Source: SM1-50 sp964467345 (GTDB lineage: Archaea > Thermoplasmatota > E2 > DHVEG-1). Taken from it: 64,000 bases of DNA. Shown here in pieces: positions 1 through 7,738 of the stretch; position 1 is the first letter of the stretch; each line of letters begins with the position of its first letter. The stretch is taken from the NCBI GenBank assembly GCA_964467345.1, contig CAYXPY010000003.1:1-64000 (forward strand). The letters are read 5' to 3'. The translations under genes and the position numbers were made by a program. The notes below the pieces were generated by a model. The model did no database searches. It worked only from the letters and a program-made list of their open reading frames with translations, and was not told where the DNA came from.

Positions 1-54
1 GATTGCTTTTCCGCAGATCTGACAATGCATGTGTTGTGGGATTTTTTCTGTCAT
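1..54 (-). CDS. N-terminus of a small zinc-ribbon protein (partial)
   Basis: Only the first 18 codons are inside the window; the gene runs off the left edge. The reading frame starts with ATG at 54 and contains a CxxCGK zinc-knuckle half (HCQICGKAI). This resembles the start of the short archaeal DUF2116-type zinc-ribbon proteins, which carry such a knuckle near the N-terminus. The second cysteine pair would lie outside the window, so the family call is an inference from a very short stretch. Confidence 0.5.
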   Translation of the reverse strand, partial: MTEKIPQHMHCQICGKAI

Positions 55-172
55 ACGTATCACAGGTGCAATAGAATAAGCCCTGAAATAGTTTGTTGTT
101 CTTTTCATAAAAGCTAGGAACTCTTTTTTTCTCTCTCAAAAAAAACGATGAAGATTGGATGATTGCACTATA

Positions 173-186
173 AAATATTTATATTT
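173..186 (+). promoter_or_regulatory. Likely TATA region for the 235-1204 gene pair
   Basis: An AT-rich stretch reading AAATATTTATATTT lies about 50 bases before the ATG at 235 and fits an archaeal TATA element with a short leader. The rest of the 55-234 gap shows no gene. Confidence 0.4.
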
Positions 187-234
187 GAAAATAAATTTCC
201 ATACCTGTATCATTAGTAATGGTCTGGGAGTGAA

Positions 235-471
235 ATGATGAATAAAAAAAAGAAAAAAACTCAATCGGGACACAAAGAATTTTTCAAGGCTGTTGTTTTA
301 CCAATGATGTCGACCTCAGTTATTTCTGCAAAGTCAGTAGCATCATATCTGTCTTTATTACAAGAAAAACTCCTTTACATCACCATTGGTCTGATATTTC
401 TTCTTGTCATACACCATAAGATATGTTCGCGGGTATCTTATGTTTTTATGACCAACAGGCGAGGGAGGTGA
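235..471 (+). CDS. Small single-pass membrane protein of unknown function
   Basis: A 78-residue protein that I do not recognise. It has a lysine-rich N-terminus (KKKKK), then a hydrophobic helix at about residues 47-60 (YITIGLIFLLVIHH), and a basic C-terminus. A GGAG-type ribosome binding site sits about 6 bases before the tandem ATG codons at 235 and 238. It ends 7 bases before the next gene, so the two are probably co-transcribed. Short length and lack of a family make this only moderately certain, but the leader and spacing favour a real gene. Confidence 0.5.
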   Translation: MMNKKKKKTQSGHKEFFKAVVLPMMSTSVISAKSVASYLSLLQEKLLYITIGLIFLLVIHHKICSRVSYVFMTNRRGR

Positions 472-478
472 AAAAAGA

Positions 479-1204
479 ATGAACAAAGGGATGATACTGT
501 TTTGTGTCGCTTTACTTGTGTCAGCACCGCTGGTTGCGGCAAGCCATCAACGACAAAGTGGGTCGACAGTCCTTGCAGAGACAACGAGTCTTCTATGCAT
601 AGTCAACGGAAGACGAACTGAGAGAGACCTATCAATTTCTTCAATCCAGGATCTCATCGAGATGGGCGGATCACATAAAAAGGATTTTTTAACCATCTAT
701 GACAAAACCAAATCAGCAGACGAAGTCACTACTGCGTTTGAGAACATCAAACCGTTTTTCCAAGCACTCATCGACAAGGAATTGACCGACAAAACCGTTG
801 AAGAGTTAAACGCTCTTTACTACAGCATCCGAGAGAATATCCAAGAGCCGAGAAGACAACCTCAGAGGGTACCACAGGATGGACCACAACCACTTGGCAT
901 CTGGAACGGGATACCAACACCAGTCTGGGCAAATTTCATGTGTGGACAGTTTGATGTTGGCATATGCTCAGGATTTGCAGGGGGAACACATATGCTCTTT
1001 CCAACCATAGGTATTGACTTATTCCTCACATATGCTTTCGAAGGAACAAGTATAACTGTCGGAGGTTTTGGATACACATTAGCAACTGCCGCTTTTCACT
1101 TCATCTTAGGTTTCGTTGGCATACTGTTAGTGACTCCATTGATAATGTTCGGACCCTATTTCCTTGCAGGAATGAGCGGTTTAGTATTTGGAGTCGGAGT
1201 CTAA
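479..1204 (+). CDS. Secreted or membrane protein of unknown function
   Basis: A 241-residue protein with a clear N-terminal signal sequence (hydrophobic residues 5-20, ending near VAAS). A helical, charged middle part (about 30-120) is followed by a Pro/Gln-rich linker (RRQPQRVPQDGPQP) and a Gly/Phe-rich hydrophobic C-terminal half with about two membrane segments (roughly 190-240). A GGAGGTGA ribosome binding site stands before the ATG at 479, which makes the start secure. No catalytic motif or known family was recognised. It lies between two other unknown exported proteins on the same strand and may form an operon with them. Confidence 0.65.
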   Translation: MNKGMILFCVALLVSAPLVAASHQRQSGSTVLAETTSLLCIVNGRRTERDLSISSIQDLIEMGGSHKKDFLTIYDKTKSADEVTTAFENIKPFFQALIDKELTDKTVEELNALYYSIRENIQEPRRQPQRVPQDGPQPLGIWNGIPTPVWANFMCGQFDVGICSGFAGGTHMLFPTIGIDLFLTYAFEGTSITVGGFGYTLATAAFHFILGFVGILLVTPLIMFGPYFLAGMSGLVFGVGV

Positions 1205-1259
1205 AACCGATGTAGAAGTGACTATCTATCTCCCCTCTCATTCTTTAATTGCTATGCGT

Positions 1260-2210
1260 ATGAAAAAAATAATTTCAATCACAGCAGTCCTTTTGTTAAC
1301 CGCTCTTGGTTTTTTCATGATTTCAAACCAAGAAATCTACGACGGAAAAATAGTCAATTCAGAAAAAAACCCAAACCTCTCGAATGATAGTATCTCATAT
1401 ACAAATTATCTTGACTTTAACCAAGATAATCTTCAATTAAAAAAAGAAGTGGTACAGTTCAAAATCATGTTCCATCAAGATGATGTGGTTGATGTTCAAT
1501 CAAAGTTGGTCGTTCTATATGTCGATGAAACAATCACCTCTGTGTATTGTTTACTAACCAATGGTGAGAAACCGTTGCTTATGCCTCAAGGCCTCTGGTA
1601 TATTCCTGAGAGAAAATATCTGCTTGTGACACCAAAGATACGCATTTCAGTAGGAAAATTATTGTTCCCAAAACTCTTTCCAGATAGTATAGGTTCCGCA
1701 GACGAAGAATCAGGACATTTCGATGTACAAGCAGGGGAGAGCTGGTATCTTACCCTTGCCGTTCCCACCCCTGCACAGGAAATGGGGTTTTCTGTTGTCA
1801 TCTCATCGCTGAATGACTCCATGGAAGTGACAGAACTCACCAGACATGGGAACGTAGGGCTGTATTGCGCAGCATTTAATCAATTCCAAGGCAGATACTA
1901 TTCTTTGAAACTTCATGTGTTATTCGGTGGAAGCGTCTGTAACGTCTTCAAAGAAATAACGGTAAAGGAGGGCTCGCTTTTTCACCTCTGGATAGCTGCC
2001 CATAGAAAAGGAACCTTGGATGTCTCCTTGCCGACGGGAGAGCAGCGACATTTTGATCAAGAGGGAATAATGGTGTATATGTTCCTTGGCAACGATACGG
2101 GGACTTGGAAGTTTGCCGTGAAAGGCTGGTCATTTTATTATAGAATGGTGGTCCTGTTGCTCTCGATAGATATCGACCCGCATTGCAGGATTGAATATTT
2201 AGAACAGTGA
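1260..2210 (+). CDS. Exported protein of unknown function
   Basis: A 316-residue protein. I chose the ATG at 1260 because it begins a normal signal sequence (MKKIISITAVLLLTALGFF); an upstream in-frame start at 1188 would overlap the previous gene and add a non-signal extension. The rest looks like beta-rich extracellular sequence with Asn-X-Ser/Thr sites and no catalytic motif that I recognise. A hydrophobic stretch near the C-terminus (MVVLLLSIDI) is too short to be called an anchor with confidence. It follows the exported protein ending at 1204 on the same strand and is convergent with hpt. Confidence 0.6.
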   Translation: MKKIISITAVLLLTALGFFMISNQEIYDGKIVNSEKNPNLSNDSISYTNYLDFNQDNLQLKKEVVQFKIMFHQDDVVDVQSKLVVLYVDETITSVYCLLTNGEKPLLMPQGLWYIPERKYLLVTPKIRISVGKLLFPKLFPDSIGSADEESGHFDVQAGESWYLTLAVPTPAQEMGFSVVISSLNDSMEVTELTRHGNVGLYCAAFNQFQGRYYSLKLHVLFGGSVCNVFKEITVKEGSLFHLWIAAHRKGTLDVSLPTGEQRHFDQEGIMVYMFLGNDTGTWKFAVKGWSFYYRMVVLLLSIDIDPHCRIEYLEQ

Positions 2211-2217
2211 CATCGAA

Positions 2218-2781
2218 TTATTTGATATGAACCTTGCCATGGACTACATCAATATCAACGATTGTTGTGATTGGGATCTGATAGGTTTGTAGTAAATCCT
2301 CTTTGCACGATCCTTTGTATACAGCGATGAACACCCCTTTTACCACCACTTCCATCTGTTTTAGGACGTATAATATTGCCTTTAACGTCCCACCCGTGCT
2401 TAGCACATCATCCACAAGGATAATCCTATCGCCTTTCTTCAGTCCATTGATGTACATCTTGGACTTTGAATACCCAGTTACCTGCTCTACTGAAACCTCA
2501 CCAGGCAACCCGTATTGTCGTTTGCGGATAATAGTAAAGGGAATCCCTAGATCAAGGGATAAAGCAGCGGCAAGGGGAATGCCCATGGCTTCCATCGTAA
2601 CGATACGATCAAATGTCCCGCATTTCTTAATGTGGATTTTCATTTCATCAGTGATTTCTTTGAGCAGTTCCGGGGTGATAAAAGGTACTCCATCCGTGAT
2701 AGGGTGAATGACGTAATCATAATCACCTTTTTTCACAATCGGTGCCTCATACAAGGATTTCTCCAGATGTTTCAACCTCAT
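2218..2781 (-). CDS. hpt: Hypoxanthine/guanine (or adenine) phosphoribosyltransferase, archaeal Hpt type
   Basis: A 187-residue purine salvage enzyme that transfers a free purine base onto PRPP to give a nucleotide in the cytoplasm. The PRPP-binding loop VDDVLSTGGT lies at residues 123-132, and the archaeal Hpt signatures DYDYVIHPITDGVP (20-33) and RKRQYGLPGEV (87-97) are present. Length fits the archaeal family. Base specificity (hypoxanthine/guanine or adenine) cannot be settled by eye, because archaeal Hpt proteins resemble adenine phosphoribosyltransferases. Its ATG overlaps the stop codon of mfnA by four bases (ATGA), so translation of the two is probably coupled. Confidence 0.88.
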   Translation of the reverse strand: MRLKHLEKSLYEAPIVKKGDYDYVIHPITDGVPFITPELLKEITDEMKIHIKKCGTFDRIVTMEAMGIPLAAALSLDLGIPFTIIRKRQYGLPGEVSVEQVTGYSKSKMYINGLKKGDRIILVDDVLSTGGTLKAILYVLKQMEVVVKGVFIAVYKGSCKEDLLQTYQIPITTIVDIDVVHGKVHIK

Positions 2782-3935
2782 AGTTCTCCAACCTCTTCAC
2801 ATGTTGTTCTAAGAACAGGAATGAATTCATCAATAATCTCTTTTGTGATTTGCGGCATCAAAACCAGTCGGATACAGGAAAGCCGTTCGACTTTGTTGAC
2901 CCGCCATCCTTTTTCAGAGAGTTTTTTGACAACATTCCCAGGTTTTTTGAGTTTCACACCAAGCACATTCATCGTTGGTTTCATAACAAGCTCCAACCCA
3001 AGTTCGTTGATACGTCGCTTCGTGTAGGCGGTCACCTCCATACAGGACCGGACCATATCTGTATAACCCTCATATCCGAGGTACTGGGCGACTGCGTAGG
3101 CGGCGGCGACCGGAGCACCAGACCGTGTCCCAAGGATCCCTGCTTGTTTCTCACTGCTAATATATGGAGACTCCACACTGATACTCTCAAGCCACTGCTT
3201 CTCGCGTATCATGAGCGTCCCAAGGGGGATTGCCGCATATCCCATCTTATGGGAATCAATCGAAATCGTCGAGACACCTTTGAGACGAAAATCGAAATCA
3301 GGGACGTCATAGTCGAGTCTTTTGAGGAACGGGATGACAAAACCACCAAACGCGGCATCCACATGAAAAAAAACCTGTTCATCTGAGCAGAACGTACTGA
3401 TCTCCGGAAGTGGATCAATGGTTCCCAACTCAGTTGATCCAGCAAGACCAACCACAGCAGCGGTGTTCTTGCCTATGTTCTTTTTCAAGGACGAAAGGTC
3501 CATAACATAATCTTTCGTAAGAGGTATTTCAACTAACGTCATACCAACAAGTGATGCGATTTTTTGAAACGAAAAATGAGCACTGACGGGCAGCACTATC
3601 TCTTTTTTGCCAGAGAGTTGCTTTGCAAGCCACATCGCAGTGATATTCCCCTCAGTTCCTCCACTGACGATTTGTCCAGCCGCTGTTTTTGGTGCATGTA
3701 GCAAGTCAGCGATGAATCGAAGAAATCGAGACTCTATTTCTTTTGTCCCTGGGCAGAGCTCTGGGTCTCCAAGGTTTGTCTCTAAGAATCGCAGATATAC
3801 TTCTCGAGCGATTGGATGTGGTTGCGTACACATGGACCCAAGGATATGCCCGCTGGAAAAACAAAAATCCCGCTCTTGGAAGAAGTCAAGTTCTTTGAGG
3901 ATTCTGTTTCGTTTCGCGTCATGTTCCAAGGTCAT
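2778..3935 (-). CDS. mfnA: PLP-dependent tyrosine/aspartate decarboxylase MfnA
   Basis: A 385-residue group II amino-acid decarboxylase. The PLP lysine is K230 in SIDSHKMG, with the preceding HVDAAFGG motif (191-198) giving the cofactor aspartate. The N-terminal FSSGHILGSMCTQPH segment is typical of archaeal MfnA. In methanogens MfnA makes tyramine for methanofuran. In other archaea it is known as an aspartate 1-decarboxylase that makes beta-alanine for coenzyme A, and I infer that second role here because no methanogenesis gene is in view. It is the first gene of a two-gene operon with hpt. The start at 3935 leaves normal length for the family. Confidence 0.88.
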   Translation of the reverse strand: MTLEHDAKRNRILKELDFFQERDFCFSSGHILGSMCTQPHPIAREVYLRFLETNLGDPELCPGTKEIESRFLRFIADLLHAPKTAAGQIVSGGTEGNITAMWLAKQLSGKKEIVLPVSAHFSFQKIASLVGMTLVEIPLTKDYVMDLSSLKKNIGKNTAAVVGLAGSTELGTIDPLPEISTFCSDEQVFFHVDAAFGGFVIPFLKRLDYDVPDFDFRLKGVSTISIDSHKMGYAAIPLGTLMIREKQWLESISVESPYISSEKQAGILGTRSGAPVAAAYAVAQYLGYEGYTDMVRSCMEVTAYTKRRINELGLELVMKPTMNVLGVKLKKPGNVVKKLSEKGWRVNKVERLSCIRLVLMPQITKEIIDEFIPVLRTTCEEVGEL

Positions 3936-4031
3936 CTGAAAGGGGTAATTCTTCAGTGCTCAAAAAGGATTCTGTTGTATTGACAAATATCTGAAAATAT
4001 AAAGGGTTGAATCATGTAAATCAAACGAATA

Positions 4032-4044
4032 AATCTTAAATACT
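4032..4044 (+). promoter_or_regulatory. TATA-type promoter element before the 4103 gene
   Basis: AATCTTAAATACT lies about 60 bases before the ATG at 4103. Nearly the same sequence (AATCTTTAAATACT) precedes the paralogous gene at 5315, so the shared promoter motif is supported by repetition. Confidence 0.5.
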
Positions 4045-4102
4045 AGATAAAACATATAAAAACAATCATTATTTAATAAATATTAAAAATTCGGTTGGAA
4101 AG

Positions 4103-4654
4103 ATGAAAAGAATTCTCATAACCTTAGGATTTTGTCTTGTTCTGATCGGCGTCTCAACGTCAGCAGAAAAAATCCTAAATTTTGATGCTCAGCCAACACC
4201 AACCCCCATTCTAACCTATCCATCTACCATTATTGTTGAATACGACGAGGAATATGTAAATCAGACAGAATTCATCCCAGATAATGCATACCATATACCC
4301 ATCCATGTTGGTTATCGGGTATGGGTTCCTGAGTGGCTTCTTCATTCATATTTTAATCTTTTTCGATTGTTGAAAAATCGGTATTTATTTGGGGCTTTTG
4401 TGGTTTTTCCAATGATGATTAACTTATCTGTTGAGAATGTACCGGTCTGGGCAGATATATTCCCCTCCCCACCAAATGTCTATATCAGTATAATTGACAA
4501 TGAATTTTTTATGCAAAATTGCAGTATTCTCTTGGGATTATATACTCAAGCACCACCGGGAGCGTTTACTTTTTGTCTACGAGCTGAAGCACCCCAAGTT
4601 CACAGAATACAAGGATACACGACCTTCACGAATATCACGATTACGGTACAATAA
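4103..4654 (+). CDS. Secreted surface protein, short member of a local paralogous family
   Basis: A 183-residue exported protein with an N-terminal signal sequence (about 1-21). Its body matches the N-terminal domain of the next surface protein (start 5315) block by block: IHVGYRVWVPEWL against LKIGYSVGIPDWV, VENVPVWADI against IDGKPEWADI, and LRAEAPQVHRIQ against IRAEAPAVGRIQ. It stops where the paralogue continues into a second domain and a membrane anchor, so it is either freely secreted or held by a partner. The function is unknown. A GGAAAG ribosome binding site precedes the ATG, and an AT-rich promoter region lies upstream. Confidence 0.7.
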   Translation: MKRILITLGFCLVLIGVSTSAEKILNFDAQPTPTPILTYPSTIIVEYDEEYVNQTEFIPDNAYHIPIHVGYRVWVPEWLLHSYFNLFRLLKNRYLFGAFVVFPMMINLSVENVPVWADIFPSPPNVYISIIDNEFFMQNCSILLGLYTQAPPGAFTFCLRAEAPQVHRIQGYTTFTNITITVQ

Positions 4655-4733
4655 GAGCACAACAAGGGAACTGCTCGAATAAATATAATTAAAGAAGAAA
4701 ATCATAAAAACCATCACATTTTAATATAGGTAA

Positions 4734-5081
4734 ATGTATTTTGATTACATGATGCAAAAAGACACTTGGAAGCCGGACGAGGTCACCTCTTTTCTAAAGT
4801 TACCTGTTTACACGCGTGAAGGGGTCTACGTTGGTCATGTCAAAAATGTGTTTTTAGAGTTGGACGAAAAGAGAGTCGGAAGCCTTCTTGTCACCAACAC
4901 CAATCCATCATTAGTAGAAGGCAGTGTTGATGTTGCAGTTCCATACCGATGGGTCAACGCGGTTGGCGATATTATTATTCTCTCAAACTTCCCTGCAAAA
5001 GTCGCAACGAAGAAAGAAAAGCCAGCTGATAAATCCAAAAAAGCACAGGAAGAAGAACAGAAAATCGACATGATTGAGTAA
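4734..5081 (+). CDS. PRC-barrel domain protein
   Basis: A 115-residue cytoplasmic protein with a PRC-barrel fold at about residues 18-85 (LKLPVYTREGVYVGHVKNVFLELDEKRVG is the typical opening, and VPYRWVNAVGDIIIL the typical close) and a Lys/Glu-rich tail. PRC-barrel proteins of this size in FtsZ-bearing archaea include the CdpB division proteins that link SepF to the septum; others have unrelated roles. A division role is therefore only an inference, supported loosely by ftsZ being in the same window. The ATG at 4734 has AGGT just upstream; a later ATG pair at 4749/4752 is possible. Confidence 0.75.
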   Translation: MYFDYMMQKDTWKPDEVTSFLKLPVYTREGVYVGHVKNVFLELDEKRVGSLLVTNTNPSLVEGSVDVAVPYRWVNAVGDIIILSNFPAKVATKKEKPADKSKKAQEEEQKIDMIE

Positions 5082-5249
5082 GAGAAGGGTGCAAATCAGT
5101 AGTTACCAGGAGGAAAAGCAATATCTGTTTCTTCCTTTTTTCCTTTTTCTGATGTAAATAAGACTGCCTGGATGCAAATATTTTTATATCATGTAAGTTA
5201 TATATTAACACGTGCATACTACTTCTGATTCGAGTAAGAAGTGTACAAC

Positions 5250-5263
5250 AATCTTTAAATACT
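5250..5263 (+). promoter_or_regulatory. TATA-type promoter element before the 5315-7738 genes
   Basis: AATCTTTAAATACT lies about 55 bases before the ATG at 5315 and nearly repeats the element at 4032. The spacing fits a TATA box with a short leader. The remainder of the 5082-5314 gap holds no gene that I can see. Confidence 0.55.
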
Positions 5264-5314
5264 CCCAAAAGAAAGTAATATGTGTATAAATAAAATAAAA
5301 ATGGTGGTAAGAAC

Positions 5315-6322
5315 ATGAAAAAACACCTACGAACACTAAAGGTAAGTCTCCTGATAGGGATCTTTCTTCTTAGCATTTTTGCGTTTTCAACAATTCTACC
5401 ACTCTCATCAAGCGTATCTGCTAGAAAGAACTATGTTCTCTCATATCCATCGGTTATTAGTATTGAAATCGCCCCTGAAAGCTTAGATGCGTTAAACACA
5501 CCAATTAATATTGACACAGCTCTGTTAATTAAACTAAAAATCGGCTATTCTGTTGGCATTCCAGATTGGGTTCAAAGTATACCAGCTTCATTAAGCATTC
5601 TTCGTAACATATGGGTATTTGGAAAAACCATTGTATTCCCACAAATTATTCATATTCAGATAGATGGAAAACCTGAATGGGCAGATATTGCATTATTGAC
5701 ACCAGATATCTATATTCAAGATTACTCAAATGAACCGATATACGCATATGCAGATATGATAATCACTCCGTATTACGATGCTCCCGCGGTTCCAAAGTCA
5801 ATAAATATACGTGCGGAAGCACCAGCAGTTGGAAGAATTCAAGAGGTTTCTTTTAACACAATGTTAAATTTTCAACCAGAATTCATCCCACAAATCTCAG
5901 TAGAAGTAGATCAACCAGTCCGTAATGCAGGACCAAGACAAGCAATTAATTATCAAATAAAAATAACAAACAAAGGAAACAAAGAAGCGATTGTAAAAGG
6001 AGTAATAAAAGACGCGCCTGCAGAATGGGCAGCGCTTTTAACACCAACTCAACTCCCGATAGGTCCTGGAGAACAAGCAACTATGACATTTTCGATTACC
6101 ACCCCCTATAGCTTCGGATGGCATGATGATTTACGAACGTTTTCAATTTCACTAACACCAGAACGATCGCCACCAACAACTCCACCACTTGTTGGTACAC
6201 CAAATGACGTACAGGTTTCGATAAATAGTGTTGGGTTTGCTATCCCCGGATTCGAACCGACGCTTCTGCTGGCAGCATTAGTGATCCTCTTAGTAATGAT
6301 TAAGATCAGAAAGAAAAAATAG
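5315..6322 (+). CDS. Surface protein with NEW3/CARDB-like domain and PGF-CTERM-like anchor
   Basis: A 335-residue exported protein. It has a basic N-terminus and hydrophobic signal segment (about 10-32), an N-terminal domain shared with the protein at 4103 (roughly 40-180), then an Ig-like NEW3/CARDB-type domain (about 195-290: NYQIKITNKGNKEAIVKGVI, followed by LPIGPGEQATMTFSITTP). The C-terminus reads IPGFEPTLLLAALVILLVMIKIRKKK in two parts, meaning a PGF tripeptide, a hydrophobic helix and a basic tail. That is the layout of PGF-CTERM signals, which archaeosortase A processes to attach a lipid anchor. No archaeosortase gene is visible here. A GGTGG-type ribosome binding site precedes the ATG. 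Confidence 0.75.
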   Translation: MKKHLRTLKVSLLIGIFLLSIFAFSTILPLSSSVSARKNYVLSYPSVISIEIAPESLDALNTPINIDTALLIKLKIGYSVGIPDWVQSIPASLSILRNIWVFGKTIVFPQIIHIQIDGKPEWADIALLTPDIYIQDYSNEPIYAYADMIITPYYDAPAVPKSINIRAEAPAVGRIQEVSFNTMLNFQPEFIPQISVEVDQPVRNAGPRQAINYQIKITNKGNKEAIVKGVIKDAPAEWAALLTPTQLPIGPGEQATMTFSITTPYSFGWHDDLRTFSISLTPERSPPTTPPLVGTPNDVQVSINSVGFAIPGFEPTLLLAALVILLVMIKIRKKK

Positions 6323-6343
6323 AGATAGTATCAGAGGTGAATA

Positions 6344-7738
6344 GTGACAAAAAGAACAAGGATGAGCACATTATTTTCTCTTTCATTAATATTTTTACTT
6401 TTGCATATTTCAATTGCTGTACCTACGACAGCCCAAGAAGAAGAAACAAACGCGGAAATAGTCGTAAATATCGAAGGAGCAACTATTCCAGGCATACAAA
6501 AAAATTGGACCGCAATTAAATTCACGGTCTATGATTTTTTTGGCCTACCGTGGGATGTGTTAAAAGATCAATTCTCCAACATTCAAATGCGCCTCATCTG
6601 GCCAATTCTATTTCAAATAAAGGATATCGAAAGATTCCTAGGATACACCTCGATTTCATTTGAAGTGGAATGTCCAACCGGATGGGCAGGAAAAGTTGAA
6701 CCAGCAACTATACCGAAAACAACAGGGAATTATGTTCATGAGAACTTAACCCTCTATCTTCAAGTCACCGATCTTGCAACAGAATATAATCCCACCATTA
6801 AAATCAAATGCATACGATACGATGTATTAGGTGATGAATACGGAATTAGTTACTTGACATTACCTGTCAAAGCATCTGCTCTCAACTTTGCTTTTGTAAA
6901 CGCCTTAGAACCTACAAAAAAAGCCGCTCCTCGATCGATAGTGTATTTCCCTATTCAAATATCAAATAAAGGAGAATACCGAGGAATTTATCAGTTCAAA
7001 ACAGAGGCACAAAGTGGGATGATCGGTCTTGTTTCCCAGCAAACTCTCCTTCTTGAACCAGGAGAAACAAGAGTTATTCAGCTGGGTGTACGAACACCAG
7101 AAGCGTTCTATGACGTTGGGACACCTCGGACCATAAATGTCATCGTTACACCGCTTGGGAGTTCCTCTGAACAATTCGTCACAAGCGTCATCGTCATCAC
7201 TGAAGGTTTCTACATTTCTCCACTGATATCGATAGCACTAGTCGGGATAATCATCATCGTATTACTCATCTATTTCCTGTTTTTCTATCTGAAGAGCAAG
7301 CGAGATCGGGAGATCTTTGGAAAACCAGAAAAACCCTGGACCATCCCCGAGGAAAAAGCCTATCTGCAGGATCTAAAACAGAATAACAAAGAAGCGTACC
7401 AGCAAGAACGGACAATGATGCAGGATGAATACAAATCCGCCTTGTTATGGTATCAGGATTACCGACGAACAGAGAAACGACAACCAGTAGAAGAACAACC
7501 ACCGGTTCAGAAAGAGCCGTTTGGCAAAAAAATTTCTACTTTCTTAAAAATACCAGAAAGAGAACCAGTCAAAAAAGAAAAACCAAAGAAAAAAACACCA
7601 GTTCCTCTCAAGAAACCAGCAGAAAAACCAAAAAAAGAAACAGTAGCACCCACCACCCCTGTCGAAGATAAAAGCAAAGAAGACGCAATCGCGAAAATCA
7701 AAAAAGAACAAGAAAAACAACTCCGTAGATTAAAATAA
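6344..7738 (+). CDS. Membrane-anchored surface protein with a long basic cytoplasmic tail
   Basis: A 464-residue protein starting with GTG at 6344 behind a GAGGTGA ribosome binding site. It has a signal sequence (about 5-30), an extracellular region with an Ig-like NEW3-type domain at about 190-285 (FPIQISNKGEYRGIYQFK, LLLEPGETRVIQLGVRTPE) similar to that of the preceding protein, and one strong membrane helix (about 292-316). A roughly 145-residue cytoplasmic tail follows, rich in Lys, Pro and Glu and probably disordered or coiled. The start lies 21 bases after the 5315 gene, so the two form an operon. The tail suggests a link between the cell surface and an internal partner, which is inference. 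Its 3' end overlaps the convergent gene by 9 bases. Confidence 0.7.
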   Translation: MTKRTRMSTLFSLSLIFLLLHISIAVPTTAQEEETNAEIVVNIEGATIPGIQKNWTAIKFTVYDFFGLPWDVLKDQFSNIQMRLIWPILFQIKDIERFLGYTSISFEVECPTGWAGKVEPATIPKTTGNYVHENLTLYLQVTDLATEYNPTIKIKCIRYDVLGDEYGISYLTLPVKASALNFAFVNALEPTKKAAPRSIVYFPIQISNKGEYRGIYQFKTEAQSGMIGLVSQQTLLLEPGETRVIQLGVRTPEAFYDVGTPRTINVIVTPLGSSSEQFVTSVIVITEGFYISPLISIALVGIIIIVLLIYFLFFYLKSKRDREIFGKPEKPWTIPEEKAYLQDLKQNNKEAYQQERTMMQDEYKSALLWYQDYRRTEKRQPVEEQPPVQKEPFGKKISTFLKIPEREPVKKEKPKKKTPVPLKKPAEKPKKETVAPTTPVEDKSKEDAIAKIKKEQEKQLRRLK

